A DNA stretch of 64,000 bases, taken from positions 178,447-242,446 of the forward strand of contig NW_003314389.1 in NCBI RefSeq assembly GCF_000143415.4, written 5' to 3'. This DNA comes from Selaginella moellendorffii. Its lineage: Eukaryota; Streptophyta; Lycopodiopsida; Selaginellales; Selaginellaceae. The notes beneath the pieces are model-generated. The model did no database searches. It was not told where the DNA came from and saw only the letters and a list, made by a program, of their open reading frames with translations. A program made the translations under genes and the position numbers. Shown here one piece after another: positions 22,022 through 32,620 of this stretch (position 1 is its first letter; the number at the start of each line of letters is the position of its first letter).

Positions 22022-22446
22022 AAATCAGAATAATTTTAAAAATCATTTTTAATCTTCAAGATTAGCATTTTCCACAACATCCATGTTAAATATAATATAA
22101 ATCCCAGCTGAAATTATGTTTCTCTTTTCTAATTTACCTTGAAAATGAGTACCATCCAAAGCGAGGGGTGGAAAACTGGAAGCCAATCCGTCTTGAAGGC
22201 ATTGTGCTGCAATTTAGTTCGGACTTTTGCTAAAGAAATATTCGAATACAATCCATTCGATGATGCCGAAGATATGCTTGACATATGTATGAAGAAAGAA
22301 TTGTTGTAGATTAGACTTTATAGAACAAAAGTAATATTAGTCTATGAAAAAGTGTTATTAGTATTTGAAAAGAAAAGACCAGTTTGACATAAAAGGATCA
22401 AAATCATCAGGTTCCAACTGTCATGCATGCATAGTGTTCCATCAAA

Positions 22447-22530
22447 GAGCAACAGGCTGCTGAGGACTACCTTGTCCAACTCTTTGAAGCCATCAATTTA
22501 TGTGCCCTTCATGGCAAAAGAGTCACAATA
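22447..22530 (+). pseudogene. Histone H3 or CENH3 exon fragment
   Basis: AAEDYLVQLFEAINLCALHG and KRVTI correspond to helix 2 to loop 2 of the histone H3 fold (canonical pattern [26 protein letters not shown]). An intron-like GTAAGT follows the VTI codon. Canonical replicative H3 genes lack an intron, so an intron-containing H3 variant, possibly centromeric CENH3, is the more likely source. Only 28 codons are visible. Confidence 0.6.
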
Positions 22531-23013
22531 AGTAAGTATTCAAATAACACACACAAAAAGATTATAGAATTTATCAACCAGCTCGAAAATTATACATTTA
22601 GCCTGTCGGCTTAGAGGAACCTTGGAGCATTTCATTTGATACTACATTTCTTTTTCTTGCAAATTCACTTAGAGTTTACCATACAGCTTATACTTATTGA
22701 TTAGAATCCTCAAATTTTCTTAGAAAATTGCTGCTACTTTCAGGCATAAATCACTGTTAATTTCAGGCATCCTCAACCACATATTTTTGGGAAATTAAAT
22801 GTTCAAAATAAAACCACTGGAGCGTGTCAAAAATATGATCTCTGTTGGATCACTGGTATAACTACCCATTCTCTTGCTGTCAATGTACTTGTGACCGGAA
22901 ATTAAAAAAACAAATTAGGTGTTAAACCCATGCTACTGATTCTTGGGTATGGGGTCATGATGAATGAGAGAGATACAATGAACAAAGGCATTGATCATGG
23001 TGTCTAATCCCAG

Positions 23014-23017
<4 letters not shown>

Positions 23018-23056
<39 letters not shown>

Positions 23057-23061
23057 TATAT
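23018..23061. repeat. TA dinucleotide microsatellite
   Basis: About 22 TA units with one interruption. Confidence 0.95.
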
Positions 23062-23391
23062 GAATTATAAATATACATCATCACTACTGGATGATGAAAA
23101 CAAACAACTAATTCTTTAGGATTCATGTCACCTATATAACAGATGTTCTATCTATTCCAGCGGAGCTGGATTCCTTGCTAGTACATATGTAATGTAATTA
23201 GTTACAAACGTATTCCGCTGCTTGTGGGTGATGGCCAACCCTACAAGATCTTCATTCCTGTCCCTCATGATCTTCGTCCCTGTCCCTTGCACCATCCTTC
23301 TTACCAACGCTGGCATCACTGCTACATACATGTGACCGATCCCAATCTCTTGGTGGAGAATTCTTGCAGCCTTGAGTCTTCTCACTGGTGA

Positions 23392-23417
23392 TGCTGCTGC
23401 TGCTGCTGCTGCTGCTG
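23392..23417. repeat. GCT trinucleotide repeat
   Basis: Eight to nine TGC units, within a possible decayed coding sequence (Gln/Ser run on the minus strand). Confidence 0.9.
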
Positions 23418-23817
23418 TGATTCTGACTTACCTGTAGCATGAAGTTGACTCTACCATTGGGACTTTCACACAGCCTTTATCTCACCATACTATCATAAAA
23501 AGCTGTGACATAAAAAAATTTAAAAGCATGATGATTAAAAATGGTGCTCCATATGTGATCCAAGACAAATCATAGCTCTTTAAGAAGTGAGAGAGAGAGA
23601 GAGAGATAGAGTGCACTCAAATTTGCATTCTGCCTTTCCTTGTTCCTCAACAATCTGTTGCTTTTCCTCACTCTCGTTCGCCCTAAAAGCCACAATTCAA
23701 TTTTTTTCTAATTTGAAAAGCTATGACCTTCTACAATTATATCTTAGCTGTTAGATTTTGGCATATGCATAGAATAAATATCCCCAGTATATGTTGTTAT
23801 TATACTGGCTTTTTCGT

Positions 23818-24893
23818 TTAAGACCCCAACTCTGCTGGGAGACATAGCATACCCAAAATAAATAGATCTTCTTTTCTAATTTTACAATATTAGAAATTTT
23901 GATTGTATACAAATATAAATTTACCTAAATTTTGTTACTATTCACCTCTAGAGAAATGAATAATAATGCAAGTGTTGGGTAAGATAACACCATTTTTTAA
24001 TCATCATTAAATTTGAATTTGAATTTTTTATTACCTTCATAGAAAGGCACAAAACCCTAAACACATAAAGAAGATTGCTGCCATGCTTTAAAAGCAATTG
24101 AGTTTTCACAAAACCAAAGAATTATAAACTACCAAAAAATAATAGGTTACTTTGGAGAAATTATAATTTTGATTACATACTGAGTTAAGTTTTTTATCTA
24201 AACTGTAATAATGCCTCTAACTTTCATAGTTTACTAAAGAATAATAGAATTTTTATTATGTGTCTGGTTTTACATGTAAAAATATACATAAGTAAATCTA
24301 TCTATATATTCACACTACATTAGAGGTGTTGAAATGAGGTACATTCAAAGATAATAATTATATTAAGGATATAATGTTTGTATTAAGAAAATCTGTACTA
24401 ATAATTTATTAATAAATTATGCATTCATGTCTCATATATGACATGGTATCTAATATGGTATAAGCAATCTCATACACATACAAATATAAAATCCATTTCT
24501 TAATAATATCTCAAAAATAATAAACCCATTTATAGTTTCAATTAGTCTTCTTGCTCTTAACCTTACTGTAATCTACAAACAGCTTTACATGAGTTTACAT
24601 TATTTGTCTTAATATTTATACAATGATTTATTTGCTACATTAGCTTATGTTATTAATATATAAAGAAAATAGGAATATCAAATTCAAAATTATTGATGAT
24701 AAAAAATGATTTTATCTTCTCCAGCACATGCATTATTGTGCATTTTTCTGAATATGAATAGTGGAAAAATTTAGATAAATTTAACCTTGTATACAATCAA
24801 AACTTTTAACATTATCAAATTAGAAAACAAGATTATTTATCTTGGGTATGCTATATTTCCCAATGGAGCTAAGGTCTCTATTAGTACTCTTTA
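23818..24893. mobile_element. MITE-like element with ~170-bp inverted repeats
   Basis: Sequence 23818-23990 recurs inverted at 24700-24893. Shared features are a terminal AGACC..CTC..TGGGA, then CATAGCATACCCAA on the left versus ATAGCATACCCAA on the inverted right, and the TTTTGATTGTATACAA block. The centre (about 700 bp) is AT-rich and non-coding. A related end sequence (CCCAGC..CTGGGA) is seen near 16205. I could not define a target duplication, so the class is uncertain. Confidence 0.55.
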
Positions 24894-25554
24894 TTTCAAG
24901 CTGCTATTTAAAAAATAGAAGTTAATGGTTTTCAAAATAAACCATAATAATCTATCATATTTTTGACATCTATATTATAAACTTGTAGCTTTAAAAAAAT
25001 AGTTTATGTACATAAATTAAAATTATATTATTAAGCTGTATATATATTATAATATTTATATTTAAAAGTATTGATAATTTTTGTGATAATATTATAATTT
25101 TAATATTTAAAATTATTTATTAATTCACATATTGATATCTAACAGAAATTATATTTATTAAATCTATTCTTTAGCAATATTTTCCAATAATTTTTAATTA
25201 AAATAATTTATAACTAATTACATTATTTCAAATTTTTTTAATTATTCATCAACTTCTACATAACATTAGTTTTGAAAGCTTCAACTTGGCTTATATTTAG
25301 AAACTTGATACCACACACAACAAGTTATAAAACTATAGTAAAAAGAAATAAAACATACTTTTTGTTTTTGCAGCCAACAACCCACATGACTGGCGGAGGT
25401 GTGTAGGAGGCCAGCAGAATAGGAGGGGCAGTCACACATTTTTTCTTTTAAGTGTCAAGTCCAACTATAAAAACTTCAATTTTTTAGTATCTCTGTAGCT
25501 CTTGAGTTTGCAATGAATCTTCAGATTGTACATCCTTGATCAAATAGAGTCCAT

Positions 25555-25815
25555 TACGGCCAAAAAAACAATATAATCATCAGCTTACATGCAGGCATCC
25601 CTACAATTTCATTAGCAGCATCATCAAATGCAACTGCCCATATATGTCCAGTGCTGTCCAGAATACACAAATGTAGTGCATATTTGAACTGAATATCTCC
25701 AAAATCAATGTCACAAGAGTTGCATTGCCACATACTTTCTGAAACCTGAGTAACCTTATTTGCCACATTGCCTTCCATTGACAACCTTCATGCATGCTGG
25801 CTAATAGAAGTCACC
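25555..25815 (-). pseudogene. RPA70-like zinc-ribbon OB-fold fragment (DBD-C type)
   Basis: On the minus strand ANKVTQVSESMWQCNSCDID, KYALHLCILDSTGHIWAVAF and DDAANEIVGMPACKL match the DNA-binding domain C of the RPA large subunit, including one CxxC half of the zinc ribbon and the D.TG..W...F.E...EI.G pattern. A probable first half of the ribbon is frameshifted just upstream. In a normal gene this domain follows DBD-B, but here it is 9 kb upstream of the DBD-B-like fragment on the same strand, so the two are not one colinear gene. Confidence 0.68.
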
Positions 25816-26689
25816 AGTCTGGAAGTCACCACCTTTATAGTGGGTTTATTGTTCTTGAGATTTGTAGAGAAGTTAATTGAGTTTTTTCTTGGATGGAATT
25901 CTTGCTAATTAAAGCATATCATTGTTCATTACAATTAGTTATACAACACTACCAGTAAATCAATCTAGTAAGAAATGTAGCATTATTAATAATAAACATA
26001 TAAAATAGCATTATTATATTCATAATCAGATTTACACTTTTTAGCAGAGAATTGTATTAAACATAAGACCTTTAAATCCATTGCTAATCCATCAAAAATG
26101 AATGTCCAAAGATTATAACAGTAACTGACAAAAAAGTAGTGAAGTTAACGTACACAAAGAAATTGAAGTAGTGCAGCTGGAGTTTGTTAATTCTTGAAGT
26201 GTTATTACAATTAGTTAGTGAATCTGACTAATACATTATTGACACTAAATAATATAATGAAATTCCTAGAAATTATTTTGATAAACAATTATATACTCAT
26301 GTTGATCAGATGTCATTACTTTTAGGTTTACCTGGCTATTCAGTTTTCTTATTTCTTTATTTCTTCATCTTTCAAATACCAAAATTTTTGGATAAAACCT
26401 TATTATTATAAGTAACTCTTCAAGAGAGTAATTGCAAAAGTGTATGTTTTTTAACTTTAGGTTTAACTTTTAACTTTAACTTATTAACTTTAACTTAAAT
26501 TAATGCACATAAGACAAAAGAAATTTGCAATACAGATCCATGAATCCTTGTTAGGATTAAAGATTTTCACAAAAGAAAATTAAACTGTCTGAATTTCTTA
26601 TGGTCATGTCAACTAGTGCATTATGCTAAGCATACAATATCATACCATAATTTTCTAATAAAATACAAATATATAAATAAATGAAATAA
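25816..26689. other. AT-rich intergenic, nothing recognised
   Basis: No open frame, repeat or RNA gene that I can support. Confidence 0.55.
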
Positions 26690-27320
26690 AATTCTACTAA
26701 CTTTTAATGTTTATAAATAACTGTATGGAGAACATAAAATTACTCATGAAAGTTCTATATATAGCTGTTTTCAAGCATGGAAAAATTTCAAGAAATGAGA
26801 CCATATGAGTCTAAAATATTTTGAAAACTATCAAATATTAATTTATTACATAAAAAAATAGACCTAGCACATTATTATGTACATAATAATATTAACATTA
26901 TTTTATATATGATATTGGGCATTTCTAAAAAATATACTATTTTGTAACAATCTTATCATTTGTGAGTAAAGCATGATTCTCTTGTATTATAAATTAGATT
27001 GTTCAAACTTAGATTTTAAAGAATATAAAACTCAAAATTATAAAATTAGATCTAACATAATACTAACTACATAAATAATTAAAATAAATTTTATATTGCA
27101 AGGCCCACTAACTTTTAATGTTCATAAATAATACTATGGAGAACATAAAATTCCCTATAAAAGTTTGGAAAAACTTAAAGAAATGGGACCATATAAGTTT
27201 AAAATAATTTTAAATCTGAATATCAATTATAAACATAAATAAATTATTAAAATCTTAATTGATTAATTAAAAACATAGATCTAGCACATTACCATGTATA
27301 TAATAATATTAATATTTTTT
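26690..27320. repeat. Tandem duplication of ~0.27 kb, second copy split by element V
   Basis: Copy 1 (26690-26955) starts TTCTACTAACTTTTAATG and ends GCATTTCTAAAAAATATAC. Copy 2 starts near 27105, is interrupted at 27321 by V, and continues at 30121 (ATTTTATATATG onward, with GCATTTCTAAAAAATATAC near 30205-30225). This gives an independent pre-insertion reference for V. Confidence 0.75.
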
Positions 27321-27502
27321 TCAAGGTTTGTAAATATATGTATGTATATACATATATTACCCTAACTAGGTAATACACTAATTGTAGTACTATAGCATAT
27401 GAACTGTCCATTTGGGACTGAATATAGTCCATTCATTCTTTTATATAAGCAAGGGTCTAAACCCCCATTAATATACCTATTCCTATATCCCAAGCATTCA
27501 CA
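27321..27502 (+). repeat. V 5' LTR
   Basis: About 182 bp ending AGCATTCACA, with a TATATAAGCA TATA-like motif. It is followed by TTGGTGGAGGTGAGG, a possible primer-binding site that I cannot match to a specific tRNA. The left edge is uncertain by about 8 bp. Confidence 0.72.
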
Positions 27503-27946
27503 TTGGTGGAGGTGAGGGGCAACGTAATTTGTCCCTAAAGGGCAAAGCTTTTTGGCAGTGCTTTGCTCTAGTGTTCAGGATCATGTTTTTTTTATTCTTA
27601 TTTCTTCATTCTCTTTTAGATCTAGATTTGTATTAGCTTTTACAAGATTTAGAATTCTAGCTATCATTATGCTTAAATCTGCTCTTTCTTCTGATCTTCA
27701 TCGCATTCTCTTCTTCCACCATACTATGCCGTCATCAATCAAGGAGTATATCACTTGAGGTTGCTAATGCTGCTCTGTTGGATCAAACTTTTGGTGCTAT
27801 GGGGTGTGATCATATTAGTGTTGTGTGTAAGCAACCAAAGGGAACGACTCGAGAACGATCCATAGGGGTTCAAATATAGAGGGAAAGGGCCCATGAACAA
27901 GAGTGCACCCCCTTTTCCAATCGGTTAAGGGTCTTGGGATATTTTG

Positions 27947-28003
27947 GAGTTAAGCGTCCTTGGGTTTGAATAGTACTGGGTTGGATGACCTCCCGGGAAG
28001 TCC
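27947..28003 (+). ncRNA. 5S rRNA-like block in Cassandra C2 left LTR
   Basis: The block matches the 3' half of plant 5S rRNA: GAGTTAAGCGTCCTTGGG (A-box region), TAGTACTGG (intermediate element) and GATGACCTCCCGGGAAGTCC (C-box). In 5S genes these internal elements bind TFIIIA and recruit pol III. The 5' half of 5S is not recognisable, so this is an LTR component and not a ribosomal gene. Confidence 0.88.
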
Positions 28004-28345
28004 AAACTCAGGAGTTTACATTTGGTATCAGAGAGGTCTCGGGTCCGACTTTGTTGGTTGGCTAAGGGAATCGCACCACATATTGATTGACATCTGGCTG
28101 GTCCAGTTTGCTCTGCTGGGCTCGACCTGAGGGGTAGGGTGTCAAGAGAGCAGGGCTCTCGGGAGAGTTGCGGCTCTCAGCTGCCGTTCACGAGGGCGTG
28201 AACTTGTAGGGAAGCGTGGTGGATTGTAAGCAACCAAAGGGAACGACTCGAGAACGATCCATAGGGGTTCAAATATAGAGGGAAAGGGCCCATGAACAAG
28301 AGTGCACCCCCTTTTCCAATCGGTTAAGGGTCTTGGGATATTTTG

Positions 28346-28402
28346 GAGTTAAGCGTCCTTGGGTTTGAATAGTACTGGGCTGGGTGACCTCCCGGGAAGT
28401 CC
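28346..28402 (+). ncRNA. 5S rRNA-like block in Cassandra C2 right LTR
   Basis: Same block as in the left LTR. Here the C-box reads GGGTGACCTCCCGGGAAG, closer to true 5S than the left copy (GGATGACC). Confidence 0.88.
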
Positions 28403-28607
28403 AAACTCAGGAGTTTACATTGTGCCCATCCTTGGTGTGTTGCCGTCTCCAGCTTTTGTGGGACGTGATTATATAGTTTGTCATGTTCTCGATGTTTTGC
28501 CATCTTCTATTGATGTGGAGTATGATTGTGATATTGATTGGTGAGCTATGAATGATGCAGTCCAATTCTTGGAGAATATTTAAGGATCAAGGTTATGGGA
28601 AGACAAT

Positions 28608-29364
28608 GTGTACAAGTTTGAGAGGATTCTAGAGTGTGATGATGAGCTTGATTATTATGGAGATAGGTTTGGAGATGAAGTGGAGATTTCACGGTGTCAA
28701 TATTTCAATTTGCCATCTAATCCTTTCTCTTTCTCTTTTCCTCTTTCCCAACCTTTTCTTATTTCTTGGCTTAAGCCACCTTCTTATGTTCCTAGTATTT
28801 CTTCCTCATCTGTAGTGTTATCTTCTCTTGGCATGTTGATCATTTATGACTTTCATGATTCTCTTTCTCAGTCTGGTGTTGAGTTGAGTGTTTTCTGTCC
28901 TCATACTAATCTGGATGTTGAGTGTGTCTATAAAGTTGAGAATCTTGCTTTTGTTTCATTGGCAAAGTCTTTGATCAGTTTTGGTATTGAGTATTCCCCT
29001 GTTCCAAGGCTTGAGTCACTTGCTAGAGTTTTGAGTTGAATGCATGTCCCTACTTGTGAGTGTCACTGAGAGCCTTTGCTTTATTGTTGCTACTGAGGAA
29101 TTTATATATTCCCTTGAGAGTGTGGATGTTATTATTGATTTTCCCATCTCAAGTGTTAAGTTCTGTGTTGAGGAGGTTGAGTGGTGTGAATCTTTTGTTT
29201 ATATTGTGGTAGCTGAAGTATTTTATAATAGGAAGTCCCCTATTTTCCAAGCTTTAAGCACATGTTCTTCTAATTTCCCCATTTTTGCATTGCCAATTGT
29301 TGCAAATTCCTCTTCTAATGCTTCTTTATCCACTTTTTCTTCTTCCACAATTGTTTTTCCTTAA
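28608..29364 (+). CDS. Unassigned open frames inside element V
   Basis: Two adjacent frames (28608-29039, 143 codons; 29044-29364, 106 codons, shifted by one base) have a Ser/Val-rich composition (for example VPSISSSSVVLSSLGMLIIY). They look like one former frame broken by a frameshift and stop near 29040. They contain no zinc knuckle or protease motif. They could be a gag relic or spurious. Function unknown. Confidence 0.3.
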
Positions 29365-29966
29365 TTTTTCTTGTTTTCTCCTTTTTACCCCGACATTTCA
29401 AACTTTTTTTTTTCGAAGGAGGGGGTAGAGGGGATGGATGGGAGTCCAGCCCCGACAATGGACTGAGGACGAGCGCATATGGTAGTGGAGCAAGGACAAA
29501 CAACATAGATTGTGGAGTGAGGATGAGCATAGCGAGTCTGAATGGAATATCTGGCCCTGATATAGTGAAGCTGAATGGATGCGATGAGGCCAGACATAGA
29601 TGGCAGAGTGAGGATGAGCGCAACGAGTCCAAATGGAGCTAGTGCTTCAAAAAAAAATTCCTTTAGGGAGGGGATAAAGAGAATGTGGAGGAGGAACGGA
29701 GTGAGTTTGACCTCCCTAGTTCAAAGTTATGGTTGCATGGTTAGTTTGAGCATTTGGGAGTTGCATATAGAGTTGCAACTGGTTCATCGAGGTTCTGTAG
29801 TCAGCTAATGCTTATGCCATGGCCTTGGATTTTATTTCAGTCATGGTTGTTAACAACTTTTTTAGTAGTTTTGTGAGTTTCAGATTCTTATGGTAGTTTA
29901 TAATTGCCCAGAAAAAGTTCCAGATGTTCCACCTAACTTATTATCATCATCCAGGAGGGAGGATGG

Positions 29967-30120
29967 TGTAAAGTTGTAAATATATGTATTACCCTAGCTA
30001 AGTAATACACTAATTATAGTACTATAACATATGGACCGTCCATTTGGGACTAAATCTGGTCCATCCATTCTTGTATATAAACAGGGGTCTTAACCCCTTC
30101 CTATATCCCGAGCACTCACA
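29967..30120 (+). repeat. V 3' LTR
   Basis: TGTAAAGTTG to GAGCACTCACA, about 154 bp, colinear with the 5' LTR apart from small deletions. It follows the polypurine tract at 29954-29966. Confidence 0.75.
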
Positions 30121-30529
30121 ATTTTATATATGAAAATGTATTTTTTATAATATGATAACATTTTCAACATATAATATACATAAGGTTAATTTCTTTTGTA
30201 TTTGCATTTCTAAAAAATATACTTCTGGATGAATAGTATGATTCCTTTCTGCATAGTGTAAAAAGCTTGTAATTGAATTCCCAGTCATTCATGCATCCCT
30301 GGTGTATAAGGTGGAAAAGTTACAGAAGAAATTCACAGCACTGGCGCTCTCTTACAATGAAGCAGGGATAGAGATTACCTGAAGCTCAAGGTTGTGAACA
30401 CGTCTTTGACTGCACTTTCAGTTGCTTGATCTGTTTCTGATTCTAATGGTTCAGCAGTCTCATCCCCAACTTCTGTAGCAATAGCTCCTGCCATGGATAT
30501 GCTTAGAGTGTCCGGTTCATGAAGTGGGA

Positions 30530-31270
30530 ATGTCTACTTCAATGCCACAATTGCTCACAAAGGCATTTCTAGCAATGAAACTATAACTCCGATATCATGT
30601 CCTGCAGAAATAAGTTTCTTGCCAATAAGGTCCTGTCCGCAGAAAAATCCAGATTGTTTAAAAAAGAAAACCGATGAATGACATGATCACTTGCGTTGCA
30701 TTGAAGGCACGTTTTAAATATTTCAACGTCCAGGCAAGTACCACTAATCAGCATAGTGGAAGCTAGCAAGGAAAGAAAACCACAGTTTGTCTGACCTGAT
30801 AAAAAAATTGGGCCAGTGCAAAACCTCCTAGACGACCTTTGCCAGTCCCAACAGTAATGTGCAAAAGAACAACTTCCTCTCCAATCTGAAAGGAGCAAGT
30901 AATCAGATTTGAATGAAAGGATATGAATTTCAGTACCTTCAAATCATGATGATGAGTGTAATGTCTGGACAAGTCACATACGACTAATGACGAGATTCCC
31001 AGGTGCCTTGACAGTTTCACCACCTGCTTGAGCAGCCATTGACAAGCTGTCCTTTCCACCTTCTATTGCAACCTCAAGCTCGATCATAGTGTCACGAAGA
31101 GCAACAGCAGGATTGTACATATATGTCAGAATCAAGTTCATCCTGCAAAGTTAAATAGATCATAAGGTGTGTAAACACAATTAAGATGAGAGTACCTTAG
31201 CCCAAACAAGATTCGTCAAAGCTTCTCCAAGCGCCAGCCTGGCAATAGCTGCAGGATTCAGCAGTCCCTG
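30530..31270 (-). pseudogene. FGAM synthase (PurL) relic
   Basis: On the minus strand, exon remnants in gene order read GLLNPAAIARLALGEALTNL with VWAK, a ~50-bp intron, MYNPAVALRDTMIELEVAIE with GGKDSLSMAAQAGGETVKAP, then VTCPDIT, GEEVVLLHITVGTGKGRLGG, LISAGHDIGVIVSLLEM and NCGIEVDIP. This order is diagnostic of phosphoribosylformylglycinamidine synthase, step 4 of de novo purine synthesis, plastid-targeted in plants. Frameshifts, stops (for example after SLLEMP) and missing exons show it is dead. The C-terminal glutaminase domain is absent. The region just downstream on the minus strand (30380-30510) has an acidic coding-like stretch (GDETAEPLESETDQATES) of unknown origin. Confidence 0.8.
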
Positions 31271-32064
31271 CAAATTGTCTTCAGAAAAAGGTAAAGAAGT
31301 TTCAATCTACCTTGATCGGTTGTTTACCAATAGCGCAAGCAGCATGTTGCACTTAGCAAGCTTGGACACATCCTTGACATGTTCATGGAGTCACATGAAA
31401 CCATGGAGTTTGTGGATGCATCGCTTCTTCCACCTCACAGCCAGCTCCTGGAGAACGTTTGTGGATTGCAGAGGCTTTAGAATCTGGCCGGATGGGAAAT
31501 ACAGGGGAGAGGATCCAGCCTGCACACAGAAAAAATGTTTAGAGACAAAACAACGACAAAGGTTTTATTGCACCTTTGGTTTGCAATAATCGATGAAAGA
31601 GCAATCGCAGTCTCTTGAACTTCCAAAGTCATGTACATGACCACTGAGTGAGTATAAATATCCTTCCTTCAACAAGACTGTATGATGTAGCGAAGGAGTG
31701 ATTGCCAGTGGGGAAGTCATCACGGAGCTGGAGCTCGTGTTCTTCAGACTGTCCACCTTTGACCTGTCCCAGGCAAGGTGCGTGTGTCACGAATGGTGAC
31801 GAGCAATCAACGATCCTGGCTTCCGCAAAGGGTATGCACATGCCCACCGCTGCATTCCCCACCTCTACTGTCTCAAATCTGGATGCCTTTTTTGTCAAGC
31901 CAGTTGAGAACTCCTGACACAGCAAGTGGTGCCACTTCCAGACACTCCTCAAGGGCATGACAATCGCCTGCAAAAGTGCCGGGTTACTATGCTTGGCCAC
32001 CTTCGAATTCGTGGCTCACCTCCACCTTTGTGTGGTGCTGTATAGATCTCAACCCAGTGAGAGT
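31271..32064. other. Unassigned region with a 123-codon minus-strand open frame
   Basis: The frame at 31629-32000 (-) contains GLTKKASRFETVEVGNAAVG and reads like decayed exon sequence, but I cannot name it. No splice pattern or start is convincing. Confidence 0.35.
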
Positions 32065-32300
32065 TCCTTTGCCACCAGCGGCAGTGGTGGTGGTGGTGTA
32101 GGGCACTTGCTGCACCAGCATGTATAGCACCATGGACATGAAGTATCACGTGGCTAGTCCATGGTGATGATGATGTTGGTCCATCTGCTCAGGAGTGAGG
32201 AGGATGGTGTCTGTGGTGTAGGGTTTGCTATACTCGTCCACCACTGTCATGTTGTGGTTGGCTATGGAGAAGAAGAGCTCCATGTTGAGAGGAGGAGAAA
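32065..32300 (-). pseudogene. Laccase relic
   Basis: On the minus strand LFFSIANHNMTVVDEYSKPY and TTDTILLTPEQMDQ match the plant laccase segment LFFSIANH..TVVEVDA.Y.KPF.TDTI.I.PGQT, and a later VPYTTTTTAA matches the VP.DNTTTTA segment. A His run and small deletions break the frame. Only this internal piece remains; the copper-binding His-Cys region is absent. Confidence 0.75.
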
Positions 32301-32620
32301 GTATCTCTTCCTGGTAATAGCATTCAGGGTGTAAACTTCTGTGAGAGAACAAGAAGAATGGTGATATCCACAAAAACACACACACACAGAAAGAGAGAGA
32401 GAGAGAGAATTTGCCCGATCACCCTAAAAATTTCACTTGATTTGGAGCATCATTAATTGAAGTGTTCCCACCCTTTTGGCATGTGATCTATGCCATCTAT
32501 TTTGAAGTCTTTGAATTTGAACCATTAGATTATAAGCATATTCATAAATAATATTCTCAAAATGGAATAAAAGATGCCAGATGCTATATGCCAATAGCAC
32601 TTTTAAATAAGAGAGTACGA
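32235..32620 (-). repeat. Duplicated block R1 (copy 2)
   Basis: Partner of 15810-16190 in the same orientation. It includes part of the laccase relic and an AC/GA microsatellite. Confidence 0.8.

Larger units (their letters stand above)
22531..25554. other. AT-rich intergenic region with simple repeats
   Basis: No gene is recognised. It holds a TA dinucleotide run (23018-23061), a GCT trinucleotide run (23392-23417), a GA run (about 23590-23608) and the inverted-repeat element at 23818-24893. Confidence 0.6.
27826..28419 (+). mobile_element. Cassandra-type TRIM, copy C2 (complete)
   Basis: This is the clearest copy: LTRs of 195 bp at 27826-28020 and 28225-28419, each TGTAAGC to GTTTACA; primer-binding site TGGTATCAGAG at 28023-28033, matching the initiator tRNA-Met complement; a 204-bp non-coding interior; and a perfect TTGTG duplication (27821-27825 and 28420-28424). 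Each LTR carries a sense 57-nt 5S rRNA-like block. LTR length, minimal interior, tRNA-Met primer and the 5S block together define Cassandra, a terminal-repeat retrotransposon in miniature known from vascular plants. It inserted into element V. Confidence 0.95.
27321..30120 (+). mobile_element. Small LTR retrotransposon V (non-autonomous)
   Basis: Two short LTRs (27321-27502 and 29967-30120) enclose 2.46 kb, of which 599 bp is a later Cassandra insertion plus its duplication. A purine tract GGAGGGAGGATGG directly precedes the right LTR. Left and right flanks are TTTTT and ATTTT, a near match, and comparison with the tandem copy at 26690-26955 confirms insertion at this point. No reverse transcriptase or integrase motif is present. 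The LTR end (AGCACTCACA) and TATA region resemble the GypA LTR, so GypA may have supplied the enzymes. Confidence 0.75.

Noticed and set aside
16530-25815. Helitron carrying an RPA gene
   Set aside because: RPA-like domains are present but in the wrong order and 9 kb apart, and no Rep/helicase or CTRR-hairpin terminus was seen.
27947-28003. Genuine 5S rRNA gene
   Set aside because: Only the 3' half matches, it lies at the same place in every Cassandra LTR, and the element has primer site and target duplications.
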